Virus record (IMG/VR): IMGVR_UViG_3300047560_001295 | Coordinates: 1-57,999 of that record | Length of the DNA: 57,999 nucleotides | From: a virus | Reading direction: 5' to 3' (one strand) | Shown: in pieces, positions 31,447 through 38,480 of the stretch | Layout of the letters: every line of letters starts with the position of its first letter | Position numbering within the stretch: position 1 is the first letter of the stretch | The notes under the pieces: generated by a model | Databases searched by the model: none | The model's input: only the letters and a program-made list of their open reading frames with translations | What the model was told of the DNA's origin: nothing | Made by a program: the position numbers and the translations under genes

Positions 31447-32040
31447 ATGAAGACCTTTTCCTCTAAATCTAATGCTCGTCGTGCGCTTAAAGTTGTTGGT
31501 GATAAGGCTCTGGAAAGAGCGGACCAACTTCTTTACCAGCTCGCTGATGGCAAGTGGGGCTTTGACGAAGAGCTTGCCGAGCTCGCTCAGTACGCCGCAG
31601 TGGCCGATACCGATATTGATTTCGACGCCCCAAGCCGCATCGTTGGTGAATTCAAAGGAATGAACACAGAGCGTTGCCCAGAATGCGGTTCCACTGAACT
31701 GTATCTTGGTGAATGCCAGCCCGGAAGCGGCGGTATTGGTTTTGTCGTCAATGAGGATTCAGTAATCGGATGCCACGCCTGCGGTTGGGAGCATCGTGAA
31801 GTAAAACAGGTTAAACATAAGAATGAAAAAGCAGCTCCGAAAGCTAAAAAGGAAACGGGTAAAGTAGAGCGAGTGTCTACGACGACTCGCCCGTGTCAGA
31901 AAGTGTGGGAAATAGCAGATGAGATGTTGAAGGCCGACCCAGCCACCAAGCGTAAGGCAATTCTCGAGAGATGCGTTGCAGCCGGGGTCGCCTATAATAC
32001 GGCTCGTACCCAGCTTCAATACTTCCTGTCTAAAAAGTAA
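31447..32040 (+). CDS. Zinc-ribbon protein with C-terminal KVW domain
   Basis: The 197-aa protein has an N-terminal helical region (SKSNARRALKVVGDKALERA), then a zinc ribbon (CPECGSTELYLGECQ and CHACGWEHREV), a Lys-rich linker, and a C-terminal domain of about 50 residues starting QKVWEIADEMLKADPATKRK and ending in an AxTQLQYF pattern. The last domain recurs in the next two proteins. This suggests nucleic-acid binding, but no family function is known to me. GGAG precedes the ATG; the stop shares a base with the next start. Confidence 0.65.
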   Translation: MKTFSSKSNARRALKVVGDKALERADQLLYQLADGKWGFDEELAELAQYAAVADTDIDFDAPSRIVGEFKGMNTERCPECGSTELYLGECQPGSGGIGFVVNEDSVIGCHACGWEHREVKQVKHKNEKAAPKAKKETGKVERVSTTTRPCQKVWEIADEMLKADPATKRKAILERCVAAGVAYNTARTQLQYFLSKK

Positions 32041-32528
32041 TGTATTACCTTATCGATCATTCAACTATGACCATCGTGGAGGTTTCGGAGAATTTCTCCT
32101 ACCTCTGCGACGTCATGGTCGACAACGCAATCATGGCCGCTAGCATTTCGCATCTTGACCATTTGTTCGACGCTTTTGACGCTTTCGCTATGCTAACAGT
32201 GTACGAAAAGCTCGCCTCGACCCAATGGCGCGGACAGCTCAATCGGGATGAGTTGGTTAAAGCTTCCACCGAATTAGCTTCGATAATTAAGCCCCGTAAA
32301 AAGATAAAGCCTGTGGCCGTATCGCCTCAAGAAGAGCCTGCCACAAAGGAAAAACCCCGGACTGGGGCTACGGCCAAAGTCTGGAAGATAGCCACAGAAC
32401 ATAAACACATCCTTGAGCATGGTTGGCCTTTATTCAGAGCCCGTGTTCTGGAGGAGTGTGCGAGCGCCGGGATTAACCCCGCGACCGCTCAAGTACAGCT
32501 TAGTAAGTGGAAGCATCAAAATACTTAG
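32040..32528 (+). CDS. Unknown protein with C-terminal KVW domain
   Basis: The 162-aa protein has an acidic helical N-terminal part (MYYLIDHSTMTIVEVSENFS), a basic linker (KPRKKIKPVAVSPQEE-like), and a C-terminal domain beginning TAKVWKIATEHKHILEHGWP and ending INPATAQVQLSKWKHQ. This domain matches those of the flanking proteins. The start overlaps the previous stop (TAATG). Function is unknown; paired expression suggests a shared process. Confidence 0.6.
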   Translation: MYYLIDHSTMTIVEVSENFSYLCDVMVDNAIMAASISHLDHLFDAFDAFAMLTVYEKLASTQWRGQLNRDELVKASTELASIIKPRKKIKPVAVSPQEEPATKEKPRTGATAKVWKIATEHKHILEHGWPLFRARVLEECASAGINPATAQVQLSKWKHQNT

Positions 32529-32575
32529 AAAAAGGAACTATCCATTAGTTTTGAGTTTCGCTAATATAGGATTGC

Positions 32576-32591
32576 GTTCTTAGTTAAGAAC
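32576..32591. repeat. Perfect palindrome upstream of the third KVW gene
   Basis: GTTCTTA-GT-TAAGAAC is a perfect 7-bp inverted repeat in the 91-base gap before the ATG at 32620. It shares the GTTC/GAAC halves of the two promoter operators but in opposite order. No canonical promoter hexamers with good spacing are seen around it. A repressor site or a transcript hairpin is possible. Confidence 0.45.
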
Positions 32592-32619
32592 TTTTCAACC
32601 CACAACTATTGGAGTTAAC

Positions 32620-32907
32620 ATGACCGAAGAAGCAAAAGCCCCGAAGAAAGAAAAAGCCCCGAAGAAAGAAAAAGTAGTTCAGCATGGTGTTGTTCGTCCG
32701 AACGCCGGTACCAAAACGGCAAAGGTTTGGGACATCGCTGATGCACTGAGCGCAAAGCATCAGGCTCCGGCCGCTCGCAAGGATGTTCTTGCTGAAGCCA
32801 CTAAGGCTGACATCAATGTTTCAACAGCCGCTACGCAGTACGGCCAGTGGCGTAAGTTCCACAATCTGGGTAAAGAACCCACCGAAAAGACTGCTGCAGC
32901 AGAATAA
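32620..32907 (+). CDS. Lys-rich protein made mainly of a KVW domain
   Basis: The 95-aa protein has a repeated basic N-terminus (KAPKKEKAPKKEKVV) and then the shared domain: TKTAKVWDIADALSAKHQAP, AARKDVLAEATKADINVST, AATQYGQWRKFHN. It is the smallest of three consecutive genes with this domain and lacks the zinc ribbon. A Lys/Pro/Glu tail plus a small helical domain recalls DNA-binding accessory proteins. GGAG is five bases before the ATG. Confidence 0.65.
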   Translation: MTEEAKAPKKEKAPKKEKVVQHGVVRPNAGTKTAKVWDIADALSAKHQAPAARKDVLAEATKADINVSTAATQYGQWRKFHNLGKEPTEKTAAAE

Positions 32908-32917
32908 GTCCCCCGAA

Positions 32918-32941
32918 GAGGGGTAGCTCCGGTTACCCCTC
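32918..32941 (+). repeat. Hairpin before queE
   Basis: GAGGGGTA and TACCCCTC form an 8-bp stem with an 8-base loop between the third KVW gene and queE. There is no following T-run, so termination is doubtful. The sequence does not match a preQ1 riboswitch. It may stabilise the upstream mRNA or partly attenuate entry into the queE operon. Confidence 0.5.
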
Positions 32942-32960
32942 GCCCTAATGGAAGCAACCC

Positions 32961-33695
32961 ATGCTAAAAACTAATACCCAAGAACCAGAAAAGAAAGCCC
33001 CGCAGACCGGGGTTTTTTTAGACGTGCACAGCATCTTTCACACTATTCAAGGTGAAGGTCCTTTCTGTGGAGTACCAGCTGTCTTTATCCGCTTAGCCGG
33101 ATGCAATCTTCAATGCCCTCTTTGCGATACTGATTACACTGATGGCCGCAAGGAATTGCCGACCGGTGAAATCGTCGACACTGCTCTAGAACTCACGGCC
33201 TTAAATAAAACTAGGTTAGTAGTGATTACAGGAGGTGAGCCTTTCCGGCAAAACATTAGTAATCTCGTCTTCCAATTGCTTGGCCTCGATTTTTTTGTTC
33301 AGATCGAAACCAATGGTACTATGGCGCTCCCTTCCCGGTTCCCGGCCATGTATCTTGAAAAGGATATTAGTTTAAAAGAAGGTGTCTACATTGTAGTCAG
33401 CCCAAAAACCGGGACCGTTCATCCCAGCATTACCGAAGCGGCCTGCGCCTATAAGTATGTGGCCACAATGGAATCCATCTGTGAGGACGGACTCCCGGAC
33501 AAGGCCTTGAATCATCCGGCGCATCCAAGGCTAGCTAGGCCACCAGAGTGGTTTGCGGGATCTGTTTACCTGCAACCTGTGGATGAACGGGACATGGAAA
33601 AAGACGACGCCAATCTTGCAGCCTGTATCGAAGCTTGTTACAAGCACGGCTACACCCTTCAACTTCAAATCCACAAATACATTGGAGCTCCATAA
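32961..33695 (+). CDS. queE: QueE, 7-carboxy-7-deazaguanine synthase
   Basis: The 244-aa radical SAM enzyme has the cluster motif C48-X3-C52-X2-C55 (GCNLQCPLCDTDYTDG), a SAM-binding VVITGGEPFRQN, and IETNGTMALP. The N-terminal VHSIFHTIQGEGPFCGVPAV is the classic QueE start. It converts the QueD product CPH4 to 7-carboxy-7-deazaguanine. It is the first gene of the cassette, with GGAAG before the ATG, and its stop shares a base with the queC start. Length and motifs are normal, so activity is expected. Confidence 0.92.
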   Translation: MLKTNTQEPEKKAPQTGVFLDVHSIFHTIQGEGPFCGVPAVFIRLAGCNLQCPLCDTDYTDGRKELPTGEIVDTALELTALNKTRLVVITGGEPFRQNISNLVFQLLGLDFFVQIETNGTMALPSRFPAMYLEKDISLKEGVYIVVSPKTGTVHPSITEAACAYKYVATMESICEDGLPDKALNHPAHPRLARPPEWFAGSVYLQPVDERDMEKDDANLAACIEACYKHGYTLQLQIHKYIGAP

Positions 33696-34477
33696 TGACT
33701 ACAAAAGCCTTAGTCGTCCTTAGTGGCGGACAAGATTCAACAACGTGCCTTTTCTGGGCGCAGAAAACGTTTGATGAGATTCACGCTATTACTTTTGATT
33801 ACGGTCAGCGCCATAGTCTTGAGCTGGAAGCCGCTTTAAAAGTGGGGGAGATGGCCGGCGTTATAACCCATGAATTTGTAAAAGTCCCTAATTGTTTGGT
33901 TTCGGTTAGCCCGCTTACCAGCGACAACGAACTAGAAGAATACGATAGCTTCGAGCAGATGGACGCAACTATCGGGAATCGTCGGGAGCTGACCTTTGTG
34001 CCTATGCGCAATGCTTTATTCCTGACCATCGCAGCGAACCGGGCTGAAGCTTTGGGTATCCAAAACATCGTGACTGGTGTCTGCCAGATGGACAATGCCA
34101 ACTATGATGATTGCCGGCTGGTTTTCCTAGAAGCTACTGAGAATTACATCAACACTGCTCTTGGTCATGACCATCGTGGAACACCCCAGATTGAAATCTA
34201 CGCACCGCTCCTGATGTTGAGTAAAGCTCAAACTGTTCTCCTTGCCCGGGAGCTCCCCGGTTGTTGGGAAGCTCTGGCCTATAGCCACACGAGTTATGAT
34301 GGGCTCTACCCGCCGACTGGAATGAATCATTCCAACGTTCTTAGGGCGCAGGGTTTCCTTGAGGCCGGTCATCCAGATCCTTTAGTCCTTCGTGCTCATC
34401 GGGAAGGTCTGATGGAGCTCCCTGACACGGACAACTATAAAAACCTCCAGCTTGACTGCTTTGATGGTGGCCTCTGA
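33695..34477 (+). CDS. queC: QueC-like preQ0 synthase lacking zinc cysteines
   Basis: The 260-aa protein starts at the ATG sharing a base with the queE stop. It has the PP-loop ATPase motif VVLSGGQDSTTCLFWA, FDYGQRHSLELEAA and VTGVCQMDNANYDDCR, all typical of QueC, which converts 7-carboxy-7-deazaguanine via an amide to preQ0. The usual C-terminal zinc site C-X7/8-C-X2-C-X2-C is present in position but not in residues: Ser200, Thr208, Asn211, Asn214 (HTSYDGLYPPTGMNHSNVLR). The fold around it is otherwise conserved. Activity may be kept, altered or stopped at the amide. Confidence 0.88.
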   Translation: MTTKALVVLSGGQDSTTCLFWAQKTFDEIHAITFDYGQRHSLELEAALKVGEMAGVITHEFVKVPNCLVSVSPLTSDNELEEYDSFEQMDATIGNRRELTFVPMRNALFLTIAANRAEALGIQNIVTGVCQMDNANYDDCRLVFLEATENYINTALGHDHRGTPQIEIYAPLLMLSKAQTVLLARELPGCWEALAYSHTSYDGLYPPTGMNHSNVLRAQGFLEAGHPDPLVLRAHREGLMELPDTDNYKNLQLDCFDGGL

Positions 34478-34593
34478 TGATTACTATTCAGCAGGAACTT
34501 AGACAATACAGTACCCACTGTGGTATCTACGCAATAACCCACTCTGAAGCAAGAAAACGTTACTGGGAGAGGAAAAGAAATGAGAACAGCTGA
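34477..34593 (+). CDS. Small ORF (38 aa) between queC and queD
   Basis: The frame starts at an ATG overlapping the queC stop (TGATG) and ends 14 bases inside queD. It encodes MITIQQELRQYSTHCGIYAI and a basic end (EARKRYWERKRNENS). It may be a real coupled peptide or only a path for ribosomes toward queD, whose GAGAGG site lies inside it. No family is recognised. Confidence 0.4.
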   Translation: MITIQQELRQYSTHCGIYAITHSEARKRYWERKRNENS

Positions 34594-35050
34594 ACGTGTT
34601 CATGATTTTTCGTATGGCCATCGGGTGCATAACCATGAAAGCAAATGCGCGCATCTTCATGGTCACAACGGTAGAGTAAAGTTTGTTGTTACCGCGCCGG
34701 AATTGGATGCTTTGGGTCGGATAATGGATTTCGGTGTTATTAAAGAAAGGTTGTGTTCTTGGCTTGAAGATAATTGGGATCACAAATTTCTTGCTTGGGA
34801 AGAAGATCCTCTTATGCAAACAATGCTTTATGCAGCTTCCGATACTCAATCTGGACAAATGCTAGAAGCATCTATTGTGTGGGTACCGTTTAATCCAACC
34901 GCCGAAAATATGGCTCAATATCTAGTTGATGTGATCGGGCCTAAACAATTGGCTGGAACAGAAGTGACGCTTATTTCGGTTACTTTCGACGAAACTCGAA
35001 AATGTTCATGCACTCATTCTCTAGAGAATTTTTATGTATCATCTATCTAA
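34580..35050 (+). CDS. queD: QueD, 6-carboxytetrahydropterin synthase
   Basis: The 156-aa T-fold enzyme shows zinc ligands His14 (DFSYGHRV) and His27/His29 (KCAHLHGHN) with the catalytic Cys23 just before, and a C-terminal VTFDETRKCSCTHS with the conserved Glu. It turns dihydroneopterin triphosphate from FolE into CPH4. GAGAGG precedes the ATG. Its last 17 bases overlap the folE fusion. Length is slightly above bacterial QueD. Confidence 0.9.
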   Translation: MRTAERVHDFSYGHRVHNHESKCAHLHGHNGRVKFVVTAPELDALGRIMDFGVIKERLCSWLEDNWDHKFLAWEEDPLMQTMLYAASDTQSGQMLEASIVWVPFNPTAENMAQYLVDVIGPKQLAGTEVTLISVTFDETRKCSCTHSLENFYVSSI

Positions 35051-35924
35051 TGTTGAAATAGCTGAGCTCGCCATAGATTTGGCTGCACGTATTGAGAATG
35101 AACTTCCTTTGGCGACTCGCCGATGCTACCCGATTCCCCGCGGGGGTGTCCCCGCGGCTTACGCTTTAGCCAAATACCTTCCCGGGATGGTTATTGTGGA
35201 TACAGCTGAGGATGCGGATTTCTTTATCGATGATCTTATCGATTCGGGGACTACCGCAGACCACTGGTATAAACGTTTTCCCCAGAAACCGTTCTACGCC
35301 CTCATTACAAAGGCTTTTGGTAAGTTCGAATATGAATGGCTCGTCTTTCCTTGGGAAGGAGATGCAGAAGGAAGCATCGAAGATAACATCGTTCGCCTGC
35401 TTCAATTCTTTGGAGAAGATCCGGCGCGTGGTGGTCTGCTGGAAACACCGAAGCGCGTAGCCAAGGCTTGGAAGCATTGGACATCCGGATACACCCGGGA
35501 CCCAATGGAAGTGCTCAAAGTCTTTGAGGATGGGGCTGACCGTTGTGATGAAATGGTCGTGGTCCGGGACATCCCGTTCTACTCCCAGTGCGAACACCAT
35601 CTGGCTCCATTCTTCGGAACGGCCACCGTTGCTTACATCCCAGACGGAAAAATCGTCGGCCTATCAAAATTGTCCCGCCTTGTGGATATCTTTGCTCGCC
35701 GGTTGCAGGTTCAAGAACGGTTGACCAACCAGATTGCGGATGCTTTGGTAGATGGCCTTGATCCAAAAGGTGTGGGCGTGGTTATCCAAGCTCGCCACCT
35801 TTGCATGGAGTCTAGGGGTATCTGCCAGCAGGGCCATTCAACGGTTACATCTGCGCTACGCGGAGTCCTGAAAGACACCCCGTCAGCCCGGGCGGAATTC
35901 TTGTCGCTTGCATCACACAAATGA
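35034..35924 (+). CDS. folE: XGPRT-like phosphoribosyltransferase fused to GTP cyclohydrolase I
   Basis: The 296-aa protein has two domains. Residues 1-110 are a type I phosphoribosyltransferase: YPIPRGGVPAAYALAKYLPG and the PRPP loop FIDDLIDSGTTAD at 64-76, then FPQKPFYALITKAFGKFEYE and a WLVFPWEGD end, which align with xanthine-guanine phosphoribosyltransferase. Residues 115-296 are GTP cyclohydrolase I: LLETPKRVAKAWKHW, SQCEHHLAPFFG with Cys186 and His189, and CMESRGICQQGHSTVTSALR with Cys257. The second domain makes dihydroneopterin triphosphate from GTP; the first could supply GMP by guanine salvage (inference). Confidence 0.9.
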   Translation: MYHLSNVEIAELAIDLAARIENELPLATRRCYPIPRGGVPAAYALAKYLPGMVIVDTAEDADFFIDDLIDSGTTADHWYKRFPQKPFYALITKAFGKFEYEWLVFPWEGDAEGSIEDNIVRLLQFFGEDPARGGLLETPKRVAKAWKHWTSGYTRDPMEVLKVFEDGADRCDEMVVVRDIPFYSQCEHHLAPFFGTATVAYIPDGKIVGLSKLSRLVDIFARRLQVQERLTNQIADALVDGLDPKGVGVVIQARHLCMESRGICQQGHSTVTSALRGVLKDTPSARAEFLSLASHK

Positions 35925-35953
35925 TTGACGGCGTTTTTCGTTTAAACTAAAAT
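35925..35953 (+). promoter_or_regulatory. Sigma70 promoter after folE
   Basis: TTGACG and TAAAAT are separated by 17 bases, immediately after the folE stop. This is the best consensus promoter seen in the window. It would start transcription near 35960 and drive the DenV-like, dpdA, clamp and polymerase genes. The start point falls inside the stem of the following hairpin. Confidence 0.75.
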
Positions 35954-35984
35954 AAGGGTGTGGCCGAAAGGTTACGCCCTTTTT
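35954..35984 (+). terminator. GAAA-loop hairpin with short T-run overlapping the promoter start
   Basis: AAGGGTGTGGCC (35954-35965) and GGTTACGCCCTT (35970-35981) pair over 12 positions, four of them G-U, around a GAAA loop, followed by TTT. In read-through RNA from folE it would form a terminator. RNA starting near 35960 would lack most of the 5' arm and could not form it. Confidence 0.6.
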
Positions 35985-36003
35985 AATCAAACGGAGAAAG
36001 ACA

Positions 36004-36396
36004 ATGAGAATGTGGATGGTCGACCCAATGATTATGTGCCGCCAGCATCTTCTTGGTGAACACGTGGAATTGCATATGCTGGTAGGGACGCTCAAGCGGG
36101 GTATCTCTGTACGGGGTTATCTCCGGGACAAGTTGTTCGAGCCGGAGTCCTTGTACCAGCGCCATGAAGACCTTGTCAACGAAATGGAATGGCGTGGGTA
36201 TAACCACAAAAGTCCTCTTGATGTGGTTCCGCTGGACCATCTTCCAGACAATCCGATTGACCGGATGGCTTCGTTAGCGGAGCTTATTCGCCGGTGCCCG
36301 GAATGCCAAGCCCGGTATCATGACCTGCAGGCTGATGATGGATTACTTACAGGTCTCGCACCTCTTGAACCCAGAGTTGTTTCTTTCGAATTATGA
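36004..36396 (+). CDS. DenV-like pyrimidine dimer glycosylase family protein
   Basis: The 130-aa protein matches the pyrimidine-dimer glycosylase/endonuclease V family in its first half: MCRQHLLGEHVELHMLVG aligns with the T4 enzyme around its catalytic Glu (Glu22 here, Glu23 in T4). A conserved RHEDLVNEMEWRGYNHKSPL follows. T4 DenV uses Thr2 as nucleophile; here residue 2 is Arg after the start Met, so the same chemistry is doubtful. The C-terminus adds CPECQARYHDLQAD. It lies between folE and dpdA with its own promoter, so a role in modified-DNA handling is worth considering. Confidence 0.75.
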   Translation: MRMWMVDPMIMCRQHLLGEHVELHMLVGTLKRGISVRGYLRDKLFEPESLYQRHEDLVNEMEWRGYNHKSPLDVVPLDHLPDNPIDRMASLAELIRRCPECQARYHDLQADDGLLTGLAPLEPRVVSFEL

Positions 36397-37322
36397 AGCT
36401 ATTCTTAGCTGGTCTTTACACGAGCAATTTTGACGTGGGCGGGCGGCTTTTCGCCCGCTGCACGGAGTACGAGAGATACCAGAGGCTGTATGCGAAAAAT
36501 CTGCTGGAGTCTTATCACTACGTTCATCGACAAGCTTACGTGGATCGTATGCGGAAAGATGGTGTTCAAGTATTTCTTGACTCTGGAGCTTTCTCGGCTT
36601 GGTCTAAAGGTGTTTCAGTAGACCTCCCCAGTTACTGCCATTACATCAAGGAGAACGATGACATCTTGTTAAAGGTCGACGGGGATCTGTGGGCCTCGGT
36701 TCTTGATGCTATCGGCGATGACCAGAAGACTTTTGAAAATCAGAAGGCGATGGAAAAGCTAGGGGTTCGTCCGCTCCCCTGCTTTCACTACGGGGAAGAC
36801 CCACGCTACCTCGAGTATTATGTTGCGAACTACACTTCGATTACCATCGGAGGTCTTGTCGGTAAACCAGACAATCTAGTCCGTCCTTGGCTGGATATGA
36901 TTTGGGAAAAATACATGATTGACGGAGCTGGCCGGGCGAAGACCCGGGTCCATGGCTTCGGTCTTACAAAACCGGAAATGATGCGCCGGTATCCGTGGTT
37001 TTCCACAGACTCGTCTTCGTGGGTCCAGATAGCCGCGGCCGGTGGTATTTTGCTTCTTCCCGGCGCGAACGTAATGAGCGTGTCAGCACAAAGCCCTTCC
37101 AAACGGATTGAGAATCAACACCTAACTACACTTGCTCCCGTATTGCGAGATGCCGTCGAGGAGCGTATTCGCTCTTATGGGGGTGACCCGGAACGCCTTC
37201 AGACCGAATACCTTAGCCGTTGGTGTTACAACATCTACGCTTACACTTTACTGGGGGATACCATCACCGCAGAGAAGGCGGGGAACCCCGTGTACCAAGG
37301 CGCTCAGATAGGACTCTTCTAA
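36393..37322 (+). CDS. dpdA: DpdA-like DNA 7-deazaguanine transglycosylase
   Basis: The 309-aa protein belongs to the phage DpdA branch of the queuine tRNA-ribosyltransferase (TGT) fold. The first active-site Asp is Asp63 in FLDSGAFSAWSKG; the second region HGFGLTKPEMMRRYPWFSTD carries Asp206. TSITIGGLVGKPDN is a conserved barrel strand. Known phage DpdA enzymes exchange guanine in DNA for preQ0 or relatives. It starts with ATGA overlap on the DenV-like gene and ends one base into the clamp gene, so it is expressed with the replication proteins. Confidence 0.85.
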   Translation: MKLFLAGLYTSNFDVGGRLFARCTEYERYQRLYAKNLLESYHYVHRQAYVDRMRKDGVQVFLDSGAFSAWSKGVSVDLPSYCHYIKENDDILLKVDGDLWASVLDAIGDDQKTFENQKAMEKLGVRPLPCFHYGEDPRYLEYYVANYTSITIGGLVGKPDNLVRPWLDMIWEKYMIDGAGRAKTRVHGFGLTKPEMMRRYPWFSTDSSSWVQIAAAGGILLLPGANVMSVSAQSPSKRIENQHLTTLAPVLRDAVEERIRSYGGDPERLQTEYLSRWCYNIYAYTLLGDTITAEKAGNPVYQGAQIGLF

Positions 37323-38275
37323 TGTTAGACGCTATTCGTTTTGTCCAAGGTTCTGTGGCTCGAAAAGGCTTTGTGCCGGAGCTAACCCATTTCAACATCA
37401 CCAACAAAACAATTAGAGGTTTTAATGGGCATCTTAGTCTTTGCAGCCCTATCGACTTCGACTTGGATGTCAGTCCGAAGGCCGTTCCGTTCGTCAAAGC
37501 TATACAGAGCTGTGATGAAACTATTCAGCTGAATGTAACAGCTACCGGGCGGCTTTCCATTAAGTCCGGGAAATTTAGGGCGCAGATCGAATGCCTCCCA
37601 ACTGATTTCCCCGAGGTGCTTCCAGAAGGGGAAGAAGTCCCCCTGACACGGGGTATCCGGGACGTTTTGAAGAAACTGTTACCTTTCATCGCTGAAGACG
37701 CCTCCCGGCCTTGGGCGCGGGGAATCCTCCTCCGAGGCCAATCAGCTTTTGCGACAAACAATATCAATCTGGTAGAGCATTGGCTGGGCTACCAATTTCC
37801 GGTCGAAATCAACATTCCACGCTCTGCGGTAGTCGAATTGGTCCGCATCGGAGAAGAGCCTACTTCGCTGCAGATGACGGATACGAGTTGCACTTTTCAT
37901 TTCCCGGGAAAGCGTTGGCTCAGGACCAATCTTAATTCAACCGACTGGCCTGACGTGTCCCGTGTGTTGAACATGCGGGTACCGAACTTAAAGCATATCC
38001 CAGAAGACTTGTGGGTAGGGCTGGAAAAGATTGAACCTTTTGCGGATGACATGGGGCGTGTTTACTTCAGCCCCGGAATGATAGCCACAGGGGATACCGA
38101 AGACGCCTCGTCAGCCGTTCAAGTTACTGGGCTAGATGGGACTGGGGTCTACAATATCAAGCAAATGCGGCTTCTTCAGGATGTCGCGACTCGCTGGTGC
38201 TTTGGGGAGGGTGCTAGCCCGTCCCTATTCTTTGGCGAAAATATACGAGGGGCCATTTCAGGCCTACGAGGATAA
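37322..38275 (+). CDS. DNA polymerase sliding clamp (beta-clamp-like)
   Basis: The 317-aa protein starts at the ATG sharing a base with the dpdA stop (MLDAIRFVQGSVARKGFVPE). The strand-rich repeats resemble DnaN-type clamps: TRIRGFNGHLSLC-like N-domain, LNVTATGRLSIKSGKFRAQI, FPVEINIPRSAVVELVRIG, and a C-domain with GVYNIKQMRLLQDVA. Phages of this type encode a divergent beta clamp next to a family A polymerase. It would tether the polymerase to DNA. The length is a little below bacterial DnaN. Confidence 0.75.
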   Translation: MLDAIRFVQGSVARKGFVPELTHFNITNKTIRGFNGHLSLCSPIDFDLDVSPKAVPFVKAIQSCDETIQLNVTATGRLSIKSGKFRAQIECLPTDFPEVLPEGEEVPLTRGIRDVLKKLLPFIAEDASRPWARGILLRGQSAFATNNINLVEHWLGYQFPVEINIPRSAVVELVRIGEEPTSLQMTDTSCTFHFPGKRWLRTNLNSTDWPDVSRVLNMRVPNLKHIPEDLWVGLEKIEPFADDMGRVYFSPGMIATGDTEDASSAVQVTGLDGTGVYNIKQMRLLQDVATRWCFGEGASPSLFFGENIRGAISGLRG

Positions 38276-38276
38276 C

Positions 38277-38480
38277 ATGGCGATTGCTCTTCTCCCAGCC
38301 TACGGGCGCAAATACAAAACAAGAGACGCCTTGCTGGCCGATTGGTACGCCGGGAAGGATTTTAAAATCGAGAATGGCCCTTATACCAACATTCATGATT
38401 ACCCGAAGCTTGCGGAAAAATACGGGACTGTTCTTCTAGTGCACGGGCTTAACTCTTACATTGCCACTTATCCTAAATGA
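38277..38480 (+). CDS. Small conserved protein between clamp and polymerase
   Basis: The 67-aa protein starts MAIALLPAYGRKYKTRDALL and continues with ADWYAGKDFKIENGPY, a pattern seen in many small phage proteins of unknown function. GAGG lies five bases before the ATG, one base after the clamp stop; the stop overlaps the polymerase start as ATGA. It may help replication. The open frame upstream lies inside the clamp gene and is rejected. Confidence 0.75.
   Translation: MAIALLPAYGRKYKTRDALLADWYAGKDFKIENGPYTNIHDYPKLAEKYGTVLLVHGLNSYIATYPK

Noticed and set aside
32908-32960. preQ1 riboswitch before queE
   Set aside because: A hairpin is present, but the conserved preQ1 aptamer sequence and pseudoknot tail are not.
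32961-35924. Acquired host tRNA-queuosine operon
   Set aside because: The genes overlap tightly with dpdA, clamp and polymerase, and no queF, tgt or queA is present; a DNA role fits better.
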